A stretch of DNA of 64,000 bases from assembly GCF_001411805.1 (NCBI RefSeq), contig NZ_CP007212.1:4030001-4094000 (forward strand), given 5' to 3'. Positions 49,153 to 61,470 of the stretch are shown one piece after another (the stretch's first letter is position 1; each line of letters opens with the position of its first letter). This DNA is from Burkholderia plantarii (lineage in GTDB: Bacteria > Pseudomonadota > Gammaproteobacteria > Burkholderiales > Burkholderiaceae). The position numbers and the translations under genes are program-made. The notes beneath the pieces were generated by a model. It did not search any database. It was given only the letters and a program-made list of their open reading frames with translations, and was not told where the DNA came from.

Positions 49153-49923
49153 TTACTTGTAGTCGTAATCCACCGTCAGCGGCGCATGATCGCTGAACTT
49201 GATGTCGCGGAAGATCGAGGTTTCCTTCGCCGTCCCCGCCACGCCCGGCGTGGCGATCTGGTAATCGATCCGCCACCCCACGTTCTTCGCGTAGGCCTGG
49301 CCGCGGTTGCTCCACCACGTGTACTGGTCGGGGCGCGGGTCGAGCGTGCGGAACACGTCCACGTAGCCGACGTCGTCGAACAGCTTGGTCAGCCACGCGC
49401 GCTCCTCGGGCAGGCAGCCGGAATTCTTCTGGTTGCTCTTCCAGTTGCGGATGTCGATTTCCTTGTGGACGATGTTCACGTCGCCGCAGACGATCACCTC
49501 GCGCCTGGCCTTCAGCTCGGCCAGATGCGGCATGAATTCGTCCATGAAGCGGTACTTGGCCTGCTGGCGCTCGTCGCCGCTCGAGCCCGACGGCACGTAC
49601 ACCGACACCACCGACAGCTTGCCGAAGCGCGCCTCGACGTAACGCCCCTCGGCGTCGAACTCGCTGCTGCCGTAGCCGATGATCACGTCGTCGGGCTCGC
49701 GGCGCGTGTAGAGCCCCGCGCCGCTGTAGCCCTTCTTCTGGGCATGGTGGAAGTAGCCGGTGAAACCGTGCGGCGCCGCGAATTCGGCGGGCAGGTCGTC
49801 GGCCGACACCTTGATTTCCTGCACGCAGACGCAATCGGCCTGCTGGTCGCCGAGCCAGTCGAAGAAGCCCTTCTTCGCGGCGGAGCGGATGCCGTTCAGG
49901 TTCGCCGTAATGACACGCAGCAT
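49153..49923 (-). CDS. xth: exodeoxyribonuclease III
   Basis: The 256-residue product is an AP endonuclease of the Xth group. Catalytic blocks are ITANLNGIRSAAKKGFFDWL, CVQEIKVSADDL (metal-binding Glu), IVCGDVNIVHKEIDI and the final KFSDHAPLTVDYDY with Asp and His. It repairs abasic sites and removes 3' blocks. It is monocistronic with a terminator on its right-hand (3') side. Confidence 0.95.
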   Translation of the reverse strand: MLRVITANLNGIRSAAKKGFFDWLGDQQADCVCVQEIKVSADDLPAEFAAPHGFTGYFHHAQKKGYSGAGLYTRREPDDVIIGYGSSEFDAEGRYVEARFGKLSVVSVYVPSGSSGDERQQAKYRFMDEFMPHLAELKARREVIVCGDVNIVHKEIDIRNWKSNQKNSGCLPEERAWLTKLFDDVGYVDVFRTLDPRPDQYTWWSNRGQAYAKNVGWRIDYQIATPGVAGTAKETSIFRDIKFSDHAPLTVDYDYK

Positions 49924-49998
49924 GATGTGTTTCCGTTCAGTGTTCCGGGTTCGATGGATGGGTTTCGCGGCGGCGAGGCAAGCCGGGCGCGGCGGCGC

Positions 49999-50838
49999 TC
50001 ACTCGATCTTCACGCCCGCGAGCTCGGGCTTGGCGGGCGGATAGGCGAGCTTCATCGCCGTCAGCTCGCGCAGCAGCAGCTCGGCGATCATCACGTTGCG
50101 ATGCGTCTTCGAGTCGGCCGGGATCATGTACCACGGCGCGTGCGGCGCCGAGGTGGCGGCCAGCGCGTCGCGGTAGGCGATCTGGTAGGCGTCCCAGTCC
50201 TTGCGCGCCTCGATGTCGGACAGGTCGAACTTCCAGTGCTTGTTCGGATCGTCCACGCGCGCCTGCAGCCGCGCGCGCTGCTCGTCCTTCGAGATGTGCA
50301 GGAAGCACTTGACGATGGTCGTGCCGGACTCCGACAACATCGCCTCGAACTGGCGGATCTGCCGGTAGCGGCGCTCGCATTCGGCCTTGTCGATGCCGCC
50401 CTTTACGCGCGGCACCAGCACGTCCTCGTAGTGGCTGCGGTTGAAGATCGTCAGCTCGCCGGCGGCCGGCACCTGCGCGTGGACGCGCCAGAGAAAGTCG
50501 TGCGCGAGCTCGACCGCGGTGGGCGCCTTGAACGGCACGACGCGCAGGCCGAGCGGATCGACCTCGTGGAACACGGCGCGCACGGTGCCGTCCTTGCCGC
50601 TGGTATCCATGCCCTGCAGCACCAGCAGCAGGCGCTTGCGCGGCTGCGTATGCAGCATGTCCTGCAGCGCGTCGATCTGCATCGACAGCTCGGACAGATG
50701 TGCGCGATCGGTGTCCTTCGAGCCGGCCGAGAACGGCTTGGCGCCGGGCTCGAACGCGTCGAGCTGGAACGCCGCGGCGGCCTTCTCGTCGGTGTGGTAC
50801 GGCACGCGGAAATCGTCGAGCGACGCTTGCTTCGCCAT
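49999..50838 (-). CDS. ppk2: polyphosphate kinase 2 family protein
   Basis: The 279-residue product starts at an ATG with AGGAGG. The single-domain PPK2 fold shows Walker A VLQGMDTSGKDGTVRAVF (73-90). The lid and Walker B regions follow (NRSHYEDVLVPRVKGG, FLHISKDEQRARLQARVDDP). The N-terminal FEPGAKPFSAGSK is shared with PPK2 class III enzymes, which use polyphosphate to phosphorylate AMP and ADP. The class is an inference; direction and nucleotide preference need assay. Confidence 0.9.
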   Translation of the reverse strand: MAKQASLDDFRVPYHTDEKAAAAFQLDAFEPGAKPFSAGSKDTDRAHLSELSMQIDALQDMLHTQPRKRLLLVLQGMDTSGKDGTVRAVFHEVDPLGLRVVPFKAPTAVELAHDFLWRVHAQVPAAGELTIFNRSHYEDVLVPRVKGGIDKAECERRYRQIRQFEAMLSESGTTIVKCFLHISKDEQRARLQARVDDPNKHWKFDLSDIEARKDWDAYQIAYRDALAATSAPHAPWYMIPADSKTHRNVMIAELLLRELTAMKLAYPPAKPELAGVKIE

Positions 50839-50960
50839 CAATGCCTCCTGGACGGGATTCGGAAGTCGCGATGCGGCGCAAGCCGCCGAGCATAACGCAA
50901 GCGGCCGGCCCGCAGCGGCGGACGCGGCCACCACCGCCGACCGCCGCGTGGGAGCCGCGC

Positions 50961-52433
50961 TCAGCCGAGCTTCTTCTTCAGCAGCTCGTTGACCTGCGCC
51001 GGGTTTGCCTTGCCCTTGGTCGCCTTCATCGCCTGGCCGACCAGCGCGTTGAACGCCTTCTCCTTGCCGGCGCGGAATTCCTCGACCGACTTCGCGTTGG
51101 CGGCCAGCACCTCGTCGATGATCGCCTCGAGCGCGCCGGTGTCGGAAATCTGCTTGAGGCCCTTCGCCTCGATGATGCGGTCGGCCGCGGCGTCGTCGGT
51201 GGCCTTCTCGTCCCAGATCGCCTGGAAGATTTCCTTGGCGATCTTGTTCGAGATGGTGCCGTCGGCGATCCGCTGCAGCACCAGCGCGAGCTGCGCGGCC
51301 GATACCGGGCAGGCGTCGATCTCGATGCCTTCGCGGTTCAACAGCGACGACACGTCGCCCATCAGCCAGTTGGCGGCGGTCTTCGCGTTCGCGGTGCCGG
51401 CCTTGGCGACCACCGCCTCGAAATAGGCGGCCATCGCCTTGCTGGAAGTCAGCACCACCGCGTCATAGGGCGTCATGCCGTACTGCCCGGCGAAGCGTTG
51501 CTGCATCGCGGCCGGCAGTTCGGGCATCTCGCCGCGCACGCGCTCGACCCACTTCGGATCGATCACCACCGGCATCAGGTCAGGGTCAGGGAAGTAGCGG
51601 TAGTCCTGCGCGTCTTCCTTGCTGCGCATCGAGCGCGTCTCGCGCTTGTCCGGATCGTACAGGCGCGTTTCCTGCACCACCTCGCCGCCGTCCTCGATCA
51701 ACTCGATCTGGCGCCGCACTTCATGGTTGATCGCGTCCTCGAGGAAGCGGAACGAGTTCAGGTTCTTGATCTCGGCGCGCGTGCCGAATTTCTCCTGGCC
51801 GACCGGGCGCACCGAAACGTTCGCGTCGCAGCGGAACGAGCCTTCCTGCATGTTGCCGTCGCAGATGCCGAGCCACACCACCAGCGCGTGCAGCGCCTTG
51901 GCGTAGGCCACGGCCTCGGCCGCGCTGCGCATCTCGGGCTCGGTGACGATCTCGAGCAGCGGCGTGCCGGCGCGGTTCAGGTCGATGCCGGTCATGCCGG
52001 CAAAATCCTCGTGCAGCGACTTGCCGGCGTCTTCCTCAAGGTGCGCGCGCGTGAGGTTGATGGTCTTCGCGTAGGCTTCCTTGCCGGTCTTCTCGTTGGC
52101 GGGCACCTGGATCGTGATGCGGCCGCCCTGCACGACCGGAATCTCGTACTGGCTGATCTGATAGCCCTTCGGCAGATCCGGGTAGAAGTAATTCTTGCGC
52201 GCGAAGATGCTGCGCGGCGCGACCGTCGCGTCGACCGCGAGGCCCAGCCGGATCGCGCGCTCCACGGCGCCGCGGTTCAGCACCGGCAGCACGCCGGGCA
52301 GCGCCAGATCGACCGCGCAGGCCTGGGTGTTGGGCTCGGCGCCGAACTGCGTCGAGGCACCCGAGAAGATCTTCGAGGCGGTCGACAGCTGCGCGTGCGT
52401 CTCGAGACCGATAACGACTTCCCATTGCGTCAT
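50961..52433 (-). CDS. gatB: aspartyl/glutamyl-tRNA amidotransferase subunit B
   Basis: The 490-residue product is the kinase/amidotransferase subunit with [20 protein letters not shown] at the start. Further family blocks are [20 protein letters not shown] and [20 protein letters not shown]. The C-terminal tRNA-binding YqeY-like domain is intact. It activates Glu-tRNA(Gln) or Asp-tRNA(Asn) before ammonia transfer. It follows gatA with 3 bp between. Confidence 0.97.
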   Translation of the reverse strand: MTQWEVVIGLETHAQLSTASKIFSGASTQFGAEPNTQACAVDLALPGVLPVLNRGAVERAIRLGLAVDATVAPRSIFARKNYFYPDLPKGYQISQYEIPVVQGGRITIQVPANEKTGKEAYAKTINLTRAHLEEDAGKSLHEDFAGMTGIDLNRAGTPLLEIVTEPEMRSAAEAVAYAKALHALVVWLGICDGNMQEGSFRCDANVSVRPVGQEKFGTRAEIKNLNSFRFLEDAINHEVRRQIELIEDGGEVVQETRLYDPDKRETRSMRSKEDAQDYRYFPDPDLMPVVIDPKWVERVRGEMPELPAAMQQRFAGQYGMTPYDAVVLTSSKAMAAYFEAVVAKAGTANAKTAANWLMGDVSSLLNREGIEIDACPVSAAQLALVLQRIADGTISNKIAKEIFQAIWDEKATDDAAADRIIEAKGLKQISDTGALEAIIDEVLAANAKSVEEFRAGKEKAFNALVGQAMKATKGKANPAQVNELLKKKLG

Positions 52434-52436
52434 TGC

Positions 52437-53927
<1,491 letters not shown>

Positions 53928-54015
53928 TGCTGGAGAATTCCTGGATGCTTGTGTACTCGCGGCACGGCCGCGAGACCGGGGCCGGCCGCTGCCGGCCGCG
54001 CTGGGTCCATCAAGC

Positions 54016-54315
54016 TTATTCGATCACCTTCGGCACGAGGAACAGGCCGTCCTGGACGGCCGGCGCCGGACGTTGATTCTCGTCGCGATTGACCGTCTCG
54101 GTGACGACGTCGTCGCGCAGACGCTGCGCGACTTCCTGGATCTGCTCGATCGGGTGCGCGAGCGGGGCGATACCGTTCGTATCGACGGCCTGCATCTTCT
54201 CGACGAGACCGAAGAAATCGTTGAGCTGGCCGAGCGTCTGCCCGGCCTCGGTATCGTTCATCTCGAGCCGCGCGAGGTGCGCGATGCGTTTCACGTCGTT
54301 CAGGGTCAAAGCCAT
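54016..54315 (-). CDS. gatC: aspartyl/glutamyl-tRNA amidotransferase subunit C
   Basis: The 99-residue product has [20 protein letters not shown] and the middle [20 protein letters not shown], the usual GatC pattern. It wraps around GatA and joins it to GatB. It leads the operon and diverges from mreB across 396 bp. Confidence 0.95.
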   Translation of the reverse strand: MALTLNDVKRIAHLARLEMNDTEAGQTLGQLNDFFGLVEKMQAVDTNGIAPLAHPIEQIQEVAQRLRDDVVTETVNRDENQRPAPAVQDGLFLVPKVIE

Positions 54316-54711
54316 GCGGTCACCGGAAAAACTGGGCTGCGCGACGCCTTGGAAGCCGGGTCGCGACAGGGGGTTGGAGGACTCGTTCGCACCCTCAAAA
54401 TTCGGGCGCGAAGCGGTGAATTGACGGTCCGTTTGGGTTCGAATACCCCGAAATTATAAGGTATCATTACGCGTTCGACCCAGCGCCGGACCGACCCTCC
54501 CGCACGACCCACCGTTAGCTGCAAGCCGGCTGCAAGTCAGCCGCCTGCCAGGCGGGATGCAAGCGGGACGCGCGACGGTCCCGGTAGATTTCACTCGCGG
54601 CTTCGAGGTCCAGAGGCGGCCGCTCCCCGCCCGATCCGAGGCTGTTATTTTTTCCGCCGCCCGCCCAGCGTCCCGTCCGCCGGGTCGGCCCAGAGCGAGA
54701 CAGGATTCTGA
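54316..54711. other. divergent gatC/mreB promoter region
   Basis: An AT-rich core at 54450-54470 separates the two promoters. It contains TATAAT for gatC (54453-54458 read leftward). The 240 bp before mreB is GC-rich and would form a long leader; it ends in GAGCGAGACAGG before the ATG. I see no coding frame that I believe. Confidence 0.5.
54453..54458 (-). promoter_or_regulatory. -10 box (TATAAT) for the gatCAB operon
   Basis: Read leftward the hexamer is a perfect TATAAT in a local AT-rich patch about 140 bp upstream of gatC. The -35 is not evident. The overlapping patch may also serve mreB in the other direction. Confidence 0.5.
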
Positions 54712-55755
<1,044 letters not shown>

Positions 55756-55932
55756 TGCGCTCCGGGCCGCGGCCGGCCCGGCACGCGGGGGCCGACCACC
55801 GCGCCCCCATCCCGGCATGCAGCAGATACCGATAACGCGCGCGCGAGGCCACGGCTTGTCACGATCAGCCGAACCGCCGCGCGTTTTGCGCGTCTGAGGA
55901 ACATTTAACCGATCGAGCGCCCGGCGCCGACC

Positions 55933-57075
55933 ATGGAATACAGTCCGCCGCCCCTCTTCAAGCAAGGTCCGTCCGCGCTCGCGCGGCTGATCTTCTTCGT
56001 CGCGCTGGCGATCGCGCTCCTCGTCTCGGACGCGCGCTTCAGCACGCTCGAAATCGTCCGGGGCATTCTCGGCACCGCGCTGTACCCGCTGCAGCGGGCC
56101 GCGCTGGTGCCGCGCGACCTGTTCATGGGCGCGGCCGATCTCGCCGCGACCAACGCGTCGCTGCGCCACGACAACCAGCAGTTGCACCAGCGCAACCTGA
56201 CGCTGTCGCTGCAGGCCAATCAGGCCGCCCTGCTCGCGGCCGACAACGCCCACCTGCGCGCCGTGCTCGGCCTGCGCGCGCGCATCGCCGCGCAGGCCAC
56301 GCCGGTCGAGATCCAGTACGACACGAGCGACCCGTTCTCGCAGAAGGTCGTGATCGGCCGCGGCCCGCACGACGAGATCCAGAACGGCGCGCCGGTGGTC
56401 ACCGAGGACGGCGTGATCGGCCAGATCACACGCGTGTTCCCGCTGCAGGCCGAGATCACGCTGATCACCGACCGCGATCTCGCGATCCCCGTGCAGGTGC
56501 TGCGCACCGGGCTGCGCAGCGTGATCTACGGCACTCCGAAGGGCGACTCGCTGGACCTGCGCTTCGTGCCGACCAGCGCGGACCTGATGGTCGGCGACGA
56601 GCTCGTGACGAGCGGCCTCGACGGCCTCTATCCGCCCGGGCTGCCGGTCGCCAGGGTGGTCCGCATCGACAAGCTCGCCGATACCGCGTTCGCGCACGTC
56701 GTCTGCATGCCGATCGCCGCCGTGCGCGGCGCGCGCGAAATGCTCGTGCTGCACTACCAGAGCGACGTGCCGCCGCGTCCGGTCGATCCGGAGCCGGCCG
56801 CCGACAAGAACGCGAAGGGCAGGAAAGGCGCGAAAACCGCCGACAGGGGCAAGGGCGACGGAGCCGCCCAGCCGGCCAGCACGGCCGCCGCGGCCAGCGG
56901 CGCCAGATCGGCGGAACAGCCAGCCGGAAAACCCGCTGAAAAGCCCGCCGGAAAATCCGCCGAGCCGGCCGCCGCCCGACCGGCGCCGCGCCCCGCCACG
57001 GCGGCGGCCCCGGCCACCGCGCGTCCGGCCCCGGCGGCCCCCGCCGCCGCCCCGTCACGCGGAGCGCAGCCATGA
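55933..57075 (+). CDS. mreC: rod-shape determining protein MreC
   Basis: The 380-residue product has a short cytoplasmic tail, one membrane helix (LIFFVALAIALLVSDAR), a coiled coil at about 70-110 and the two beta-barrels characteristic of MreC (RGPHDEIQNGAPVVTEDGVI, and TDRDLAIPVQVLRTG). The final ~95 residues are Ala/Pro/Lys-rich and lack structure; E. coli MreC has no such tail. Its periplasmic part activates PBP2. It overlaps mreD by 4 bp. Confidence 0.94.
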   Translation: MEYSPPPLFKQGPSALARLIFFVALAIALLVSDARFSTLEIVRGILGTALYPLQRAALVPRDLFMGAADLAATNASLRHDNQQLHQRNLTLSLQANQAALLAADNAHLRAVLGLRARIAAQATPVEIQYDTSDPFSQKVVIGRGPHDEIQNGAPVVTEDGVIGQITRVFPLQAEITLITDRDLAIPVQVLRTGLRSVIYGTPKGDSLDLRFVPTSADLMVGDELVTSGLDGLYPPGLPVARVVRIDKLADTAFAHVVCMPIAAVRGAREMLVLHYQSDVPPRPVDPEPAADKNAKGRKGAKTADRGKGDGAAQPASTAAAASGARSAEQPAGKPAEKPAGKSAEPAAARPAPRPATAAAPATARPAPAAPAAAPSRGAQP

Positions 57076-57584
57076 GCCGTCCGCAATACATCCTGCAGCC
57101 GGTCAATCCGTACTTCATCGTCTTCAGCCTCGCCGCCGCGTTCCTGCTGAACCTGATGCCGTGGGGGCGGCTGCCCGGCGTGCCCGACTTCGTCGCCGTG
57201 GTGCTGCTGTTCTGGAACATCCACCAGCCGCGCAAGGTCGGCATGGGCGTGGCGTTCCTGCTCGGGATCCTGATGGACGTCCACGACGCGGGGCTGCTCG
57301 GCGAGCACGCGCTCGCTTACACGCTGCTGTCGTATGGCGCGATCACGATCCACCGCCGCGTGCTGTGGCTCTCGCTCGGCGTGCAGATGTTCTACGTGGC
57401 GCCGCTGCTGGTGGTGGCGCAGCTCGTGCCGTTCGTGATCCGCCTCGTGATGGGCGCCGCGTTCCCGGGCTGGAGCTATCTCGTCGACGGGTTCGTGGAG
57501 GCCGTGCTCTGGCCGCTCGCGAGCCTCCTGCTGTTGATGCCGCAACGCCGCCCGGTCGATCCGGACGACACGCGGCCGATCTGA
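57072..57584 (+). CDS. mreD: rod-shape determining protein MreD
   Basis: The 170-residue product is an integral membrane protein with about six helices. The block GRLPGVPDFVAVVLLFWNIH followed by KVGMGVAFLLGILMDVHDAG is characteristic of MreD. It stabilises the elongation complex with MreC. It starts within the mreC stop (ATGA). Confidence 0.94.
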   Translation: MSRPQYILQPVNPYFIVFSLAAAFLLNLMPWGRLPGVPDFVAVVLLFWNIHQPRKVGMGVAFLLGILMDVHDAGLLGEHALAYTLLSYGAITIHRRVLWLSLGVQMFYVAPLLVVAQLVPFVIRLVMGAAFPGWSYLVDGFVEAVLWPLASLLLLMPQRRPVDPDDTRPI

Positions 57585-57684
57585 CCCGCACCGGCCGCCG
57601 CATGCCGAGCGTCCCGCCACCGGCCCCCGCCGCGAGCCCCGACACCCGCGCGCAGTCGGCGCGACCGCTTTCCTCCTGACTCGC

Positions 57685-59973
57685 ATGACCGAATTCAAGG
57701 ACACACAACAGCAGCTCTCGAAGTTCCGCCTGCGCGTCGCGGCGGCGGGGCTGTTCGTGTTCGTCTGCTTCGGGCTGCTCGCGACCCGCTTCTTCTACCT
57801 GCAGGTCTGGCAGCACAGCAAATACGCGCTGCAGGCCGACGAGAACCGCATCTCGGTCGCGCCGATCGTGCCGAACCGCGGCATCATCACCGACCGCAAC
57901 GGCGTGGTGCTGGCGCGCAATTACTCCGCGTACACGCTCGAAATCACGCCGTCGAAGCTGACCGACACGCTCGACAACACCATCAACGCGCTCTCGGAGG
58001 TGATCCCGATCGACGCGCGCGACCGCCGCCGCTTCAAGAAGCTGCAGGAGGATTCGAAGAATTTCGAAAGCCTGCCGATCCGCACCCGCTTGAGCGACGA
58101 GGAAGTGGCGCGCTTCACGGCGCAGCGCTGGCGCTTTCCCGGCGTCGAGGTGCGCGCGCGGCTGTTCCGGCAATACCCGCTCGGGCCGACGGCCGCGCAC
58201 GTGATCGGCTACATCGGCCGGATCTCGAAGCGCGACCAGGATCACATCGACGCGATGAGCGAAGCGAACGACGGCGATCCCGAGCACTACGACCCGCGCC
58301 GCGACGCCAACAACTACAAGGGCACCGACTACATCGGCAAGATCGGCGTCGAGCAGAGCTACGAGACCGAGCTGCACGGCGTGACCGGTTTCGAGGAAGT
58401 CGAGGTGACGGCGGGTGGGCGGCCGGTGCGCACGCTGTCGCGCACCCAGGCCACGCCCGGCGACAATCTCGTGCTGTCGATCGACATCGGGCTGCAGCAG
58501 GTGGCCGAGCAGGCGTTCGCCGGCAAGCGCGGCGCGCTGGTGGCGATCGAGCCGAGCACGGGCGACGTGCTCGCGTTCGTGTCGTCGCCGAGCTTCGACC
58601 CGAACTCGTTCGTCGACGGGATCGACCAGCAGACCTGGGACGAACTCAACACCTCGCCCGACAAGCCGCTGCTGAACCGCCCGCTGCACGGCACCTACCC
58701 GCCCGGCTCGACCTACAAGCCGTTCATGGCGCTGGCCGGGCTCGAACTGGGCAAGCGCACGCCCGGCTGGGGCTTCCAGGATCCCGGCTACTTCACGTTC
58801 GGCGGCCACACGTTCCGCAACGACGTGCGCTCGGGCCAGGGCTGGGTCGACATGAACCGCGCGATCATGGTGTCGAACGACACCTACTTCTACATGCTCG
58901 CGCGCGACCTCGGCGTGACCAACATCGCGAACTTCATGAAGCCGTTCGGCTTCGGCCAGATCACCGGCATCGACGTGCAGGGCGAAGCGCGCGGCGTGCT
59001 GCCGTCGCCGGAATGGAAGCGCAAGACGTTCCGCAAGCCCGCGCTGCAGAAGTGGTACGACGGCGAAACCATCAGCCTCGGGATCGGCCAGGGCTACAAC
59101 TCGTTCACGATCCTGCAGCTCGCGCACGCGATGGCCACGCTGGCCGACAACGGCGTCGTGATGAAGCCCCACCTGGTCAAGGAAATCGAGGACCCGATCA
59201 CGCGCGAGCGGCACCTGACCGTGCCGAAGGAAAGCGCCGTGATCCCGCTCAAGCAGGCCAACATCGACGTGGTCAAGCGCGGCCTGGAGAACGTGATCGA
59301 GAACCCGTCCGGCACCGCCTACCAGGTCTTCCGCGGCGCGCCCTACACGGCGGCCGGCAAGACCGGCACGGCGCAGGTTTTCTCGCTGCAGGGCTCGAAC
59401 TACCGCGGCCACCTGCTTGCCGAACGGCTGCGCGACCACGCGCTCTTCACCGCCTACGCGCCGGCCGACCATCCGCGCATCGCGCTCGCGCTGATCGTCG
59501 AGAACGGCGGCTGGGGTGCGCAGTCAGCCGGCCCGATCGCGCGCAAGGTGCTCGACTTCTATCTGGTCGAGCGCCAGAACCCCGTCAACGAGGCTACCGC
59601 GGTGGCCGCCGCCGCCTCGGCCACCGCACCCGTCAGCGCGCCCGTGGTCGGCGACACCACCCAGCCCGTGGAAATCGCGGCCGGCTTCACGGCGCTGCCG
59701 CAGCCGGTGCCGCCCGCCGCCGCGAGCGCGGCCGCCGCGGCCAGCGGCGCGAGCGCGGCCGATGCAGCCTCGGGCGGCATGCCCGATGGCGCGGGCGCGT
59801 CCGGCTCCGGTGATTCCGCCGGCGCCGCGGCGCCCGTCGAGGCCAGCCTGCCGCCCGCCCGGCGGCTGCCGCGCAGGCCGCACCGCGCGCCCGCGAGCGC
59901 GGCCTCCGCGCCCGCCGCGGCGCGCGACGAACGCACTCCCGCCCGGCCCGCCGCGGCCGGCATCGACGAATAA
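57685..59973 (+). CDS. mrdA: penicillin-binding protein 2 (peptidoglycan transpeptidase)
   Basis: The product is 762 residues, well over the E. coli 633. One membrane helix follows the cytoplasmic tail (AAAGLFVFVCFGLLATRFFY). The dimerisation/head domain follows, then the transpeptidase with S342-x-x-K345 (PPGSTYKPFMAL), S397-x-N in VSNDTYFYMLARDL and K559-T-G in AAGKTGTAQVF. PBP2 crosslinks the lateral wall with RodA. The last ~130 residues are Ala/Pro/Ser-rich and probably disordered in the periplasm. Confidence 0.97.
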   Translation: MTEFKDTQQQLSKFRLRVAAAGLFVFVCFGLLATRFFYLQVWQHSKYALQADENRISVAPIVPNRGIITDRNGVVLARNYSAYTLEITPSKLTDTLDNTINALSEVIPIDARDRRRFKKLQEDSKNFESLPIRTRLSDEEVARFTAQRWRFPGVEVRARLFRQYPLGPTAAHVIGYIGRISKRDQDHIDAMSEANDGDPEHYDPRRDANNYKGTDYIGKIGVEQSYETELHGVTGFEEVEVTAGGRPVRTLSRTQATPGDNLVLSIDIGLQQVAEQAFAGKRGALVAIEPSTGDVLAFVSSPSFDPNSFVDGIDQQTWDELNTSPDKPLLNRPLHGTYPPGSTYKPFMALAGLELGKRTPGWGFQDPGYFTFGGHTFRNDVRSGQGWVDMNRAIMVSNDTYFYMLARDLGVTNIANFMKPFGFGQITGIDVQGEARGVLPSPEWKRKTFRKPALQKWYDGETISLGIGQGYNSFTILQLAHAMATLADNGVVMKPHLVKEIEDPITRERHLTVPKESAVIPLKQANIDVVKRGLENVIENPSGTAYQVFRGAPYTAAGKTGTAQVFSLQGSNYRGHLLAERLRDHALFTAYAPADHPRIALALIVENGGWGAQSAGPIARKVLDFYLVERQNPVNEATAVAAAASATAPVSAPVVGDTTQPVEIAAGFTALPQPVPPAAASAAAAASGASAADAASGGMPDGAGASGSGDSAGAAAPVEASLPPARRLPRRPHRAPASAASAPAAARDERTPARPAAAGIDE

Positions 59974-59984
59974 CGGAGAAAGGC

Positions 59985-61133
59985 ATGCAATTCGACAAGC
60001 GCGCCTGGCTCGACAAGGCCAAACAGATGTTCGCGGGCTTCGACCGCCCGCTCGCGCTGATCGTGTTCCTGCTGCTCTGCGTGGGCATCGTCACGCTCTA
60101 CAGCGCGAGCATCGACATGCCCGGGCGCGTCGAGGACCAGCTTCGCAACATCATGCTGACGTTCGTGCTGATGTGGATCATCGCGAACATCCCGCCGCAG
60201 ACGCTGATGCGCTTCGCGGTGCCGCTCTACTCGTTCGGCATCGCGCTGCTGGTGGCCGTCGCGCTGTTCGGGATGACCAAGAAGGGCGCGAAACGCTGGC
60301 TCAACATCGGCGTCGTGATCCAGCCGTCGGAGATCCTCAAGATCGCCACGCCGCTGATGCTCGCCTGGTACTACCAGCGCCGCGAGGGCGGGATTCGCTG
60401 GTACGACTATCTGGTCGCGTTCGGCATCCTGCTGCTGCCGGTCGGGCTGATCGCCAAGCAGCCCGACCTCGGCACCGCCGTGCTGGTGCTGGCGGCCGGC
60501 CTGTTCGTGATCTACCTGGCCGGGCTGTCGTTCAAGCTGATCGTGCCGGTGCTCGTCGCCGGCGTGATCGCCGTGGTCGCGATCGCCACCTTCGAGGACA
60601 AGATCTGCCAGCCGCAGGTGGTCTGGCCGCTGATGCACGACTACCAGAAACACCGCGTCTGCACCCTGCTCGATCCCACCACCGATCCGCTCGGCAAGGG
60701 CTTCCACACGATCCAGGCGGTGATCGCGATCGGTTCGGGCGGGCCGTTCGGCAAGGGCTACCTGAAGGGCACGCAGGCCCACCTCGAGTTCATCCCCGAG
60801 AAGCACACCGACTTCATCTTCGCGGTGTACTCCGAGGAATTCGGGCTCGCGGGCGGCCTCGTGCTGCTCACGCTCTACATGGCGCTGATCACGCGCGGGC
60901 TGATCATCGCCGCGCAGGGCTCGACGCTGTTCGGGCGCCTGCTGGCCGGCTCGCTGTCGCTCGGCTTCTTCACCTATGCGTTCGTCAACGTCGGGATGGT
61001 CAGCGGCGTGTTGCCGGTGGTGGGCGTGCCGCTGCCGTTCATGAGCTACGGCGGCACCGCGCTGATCACGCTCGGCGTCGCGACCGGCCTGATCATGAGC
61101 GTCGGGCGGCAGAAGCGGCTGATGAAGTCGTAG
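59985..61133 (+). CDS. rodA: peptidoglycan glycosyltransferase RodA
   Basis: The 382-residue product has ten membrane helices of the SEDS family. Catalytic and signature blocks are PSEILKIATPLMLAWYYQRR, LIAKQPDLGTAVLVLAAGLF, and the large loop containing FHTIQAVIAIGSGGPFGKGY and FIPEKHTDFIFAVYSEEFGL. The C-terminal signature GVPLPFMSYGGTALITLGVA is complete. It polymerises lipid II along with PBP2. It begins 11 bp after mrdA and ends in a clean terminator. Confidence 0.97.
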   Translation: MQFDKRAWLDKAKQMFAGFDRPLALIVFLLLCVGIVTLYSASIDMPGRVEDQLRNIMLTFVLMWIIANIPPQTLMRFAVPLYSFGIALLVAVALFGMTKKGAKRWLNIGVVIQPSEILKIATPLMLAWYYQRREGGIRWYDYLVAFGILLLPVGLIAKQPDLGTAVLVLAAGLFVIYLAGLSFKLIVPVLVAGVIAVVAIATFEDKICQPQVVWPLMHDYQKHRVCTLLDPTTDPLGKGFHTIQAVIAIGSGGPFGKGYLKGTQAHLEFIPEKHTDFIFAVYSEEFGLAGGLVLLTLYMALITRGLIIAAQGSTLFGRLLAGSLSLGFFTYAFVNVGMVSGVLPVVGVPLPFMSYGGTALITLGVATGLIMSVGRQKRLMKS

Positions 61134-61164
61134 CAGGCCGGCCCCGCTTGCGTCGATGTGCAGG

Positions 61165-61188
61165 ATGCCCGCGTGAGCGGGCATTTTT
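61165..61188 (+). terminator. intrinsic terminator of the mre-mrd cluster
   Basis: ATGCCCGC-GTGA-GCGGGCAT forms a perfect 8-bp stem followed by TTTTT, 32 bp past the rodA stop. Confidence 0.93.
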
Positions 61189-61199
61189 CATTGGGGCGA

Positions 61200-61244
61200 C
61201 CGGTTGGCGAGGGGCCGGTTCGCGAGGAGCCGGTTCGCGGGGCG
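61200..61244. repeat. three tandem 15-bp repeats after rodA
   Basis: CCGGTTGGCGAGGGG, CCGGTTCGCGAGGAG and CCGGTTCGCGGGGCG stand in a row. The reverse strand reads CGCGAACCGG, which partly resembles the CGCGAACCCG of the 15-bp repeat in the CWC gene at 39781-39825. Confidence 0.75.
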
Positions 61245-61470
61245 ATCGTTTCGCCGGGCGGCGTGCCCGACGACGGCGAGGGCCCGGCCCGGGCCGATCG
61301 CTTCCGTCTTGGCACCGGCGATGCCGTTCAACGCCACGCAGCGGGCATCGCCAGCCGGGTTCACCGCGCGACGCGCGGCAACCGGATCGCACCGCGCGCC
61401 GGCCATGCCGCCCGTGCCGGCCGCTCGTACGATAACCGCGGCGCAGCGATCTGGCCGCGGCGCCGCGCGT

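Larger units (their letters stand above)
61134..61470. other. rodA downstream region with terminator and short repeats
   Basis: The rodA terminator and three tandem 15-bp repeats are listed separately. From 61245 to 61470 the sequence is GC-rich with no believable gene. It is convergent space between rodA and the Sel1 gene. Confidence 0.5.
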
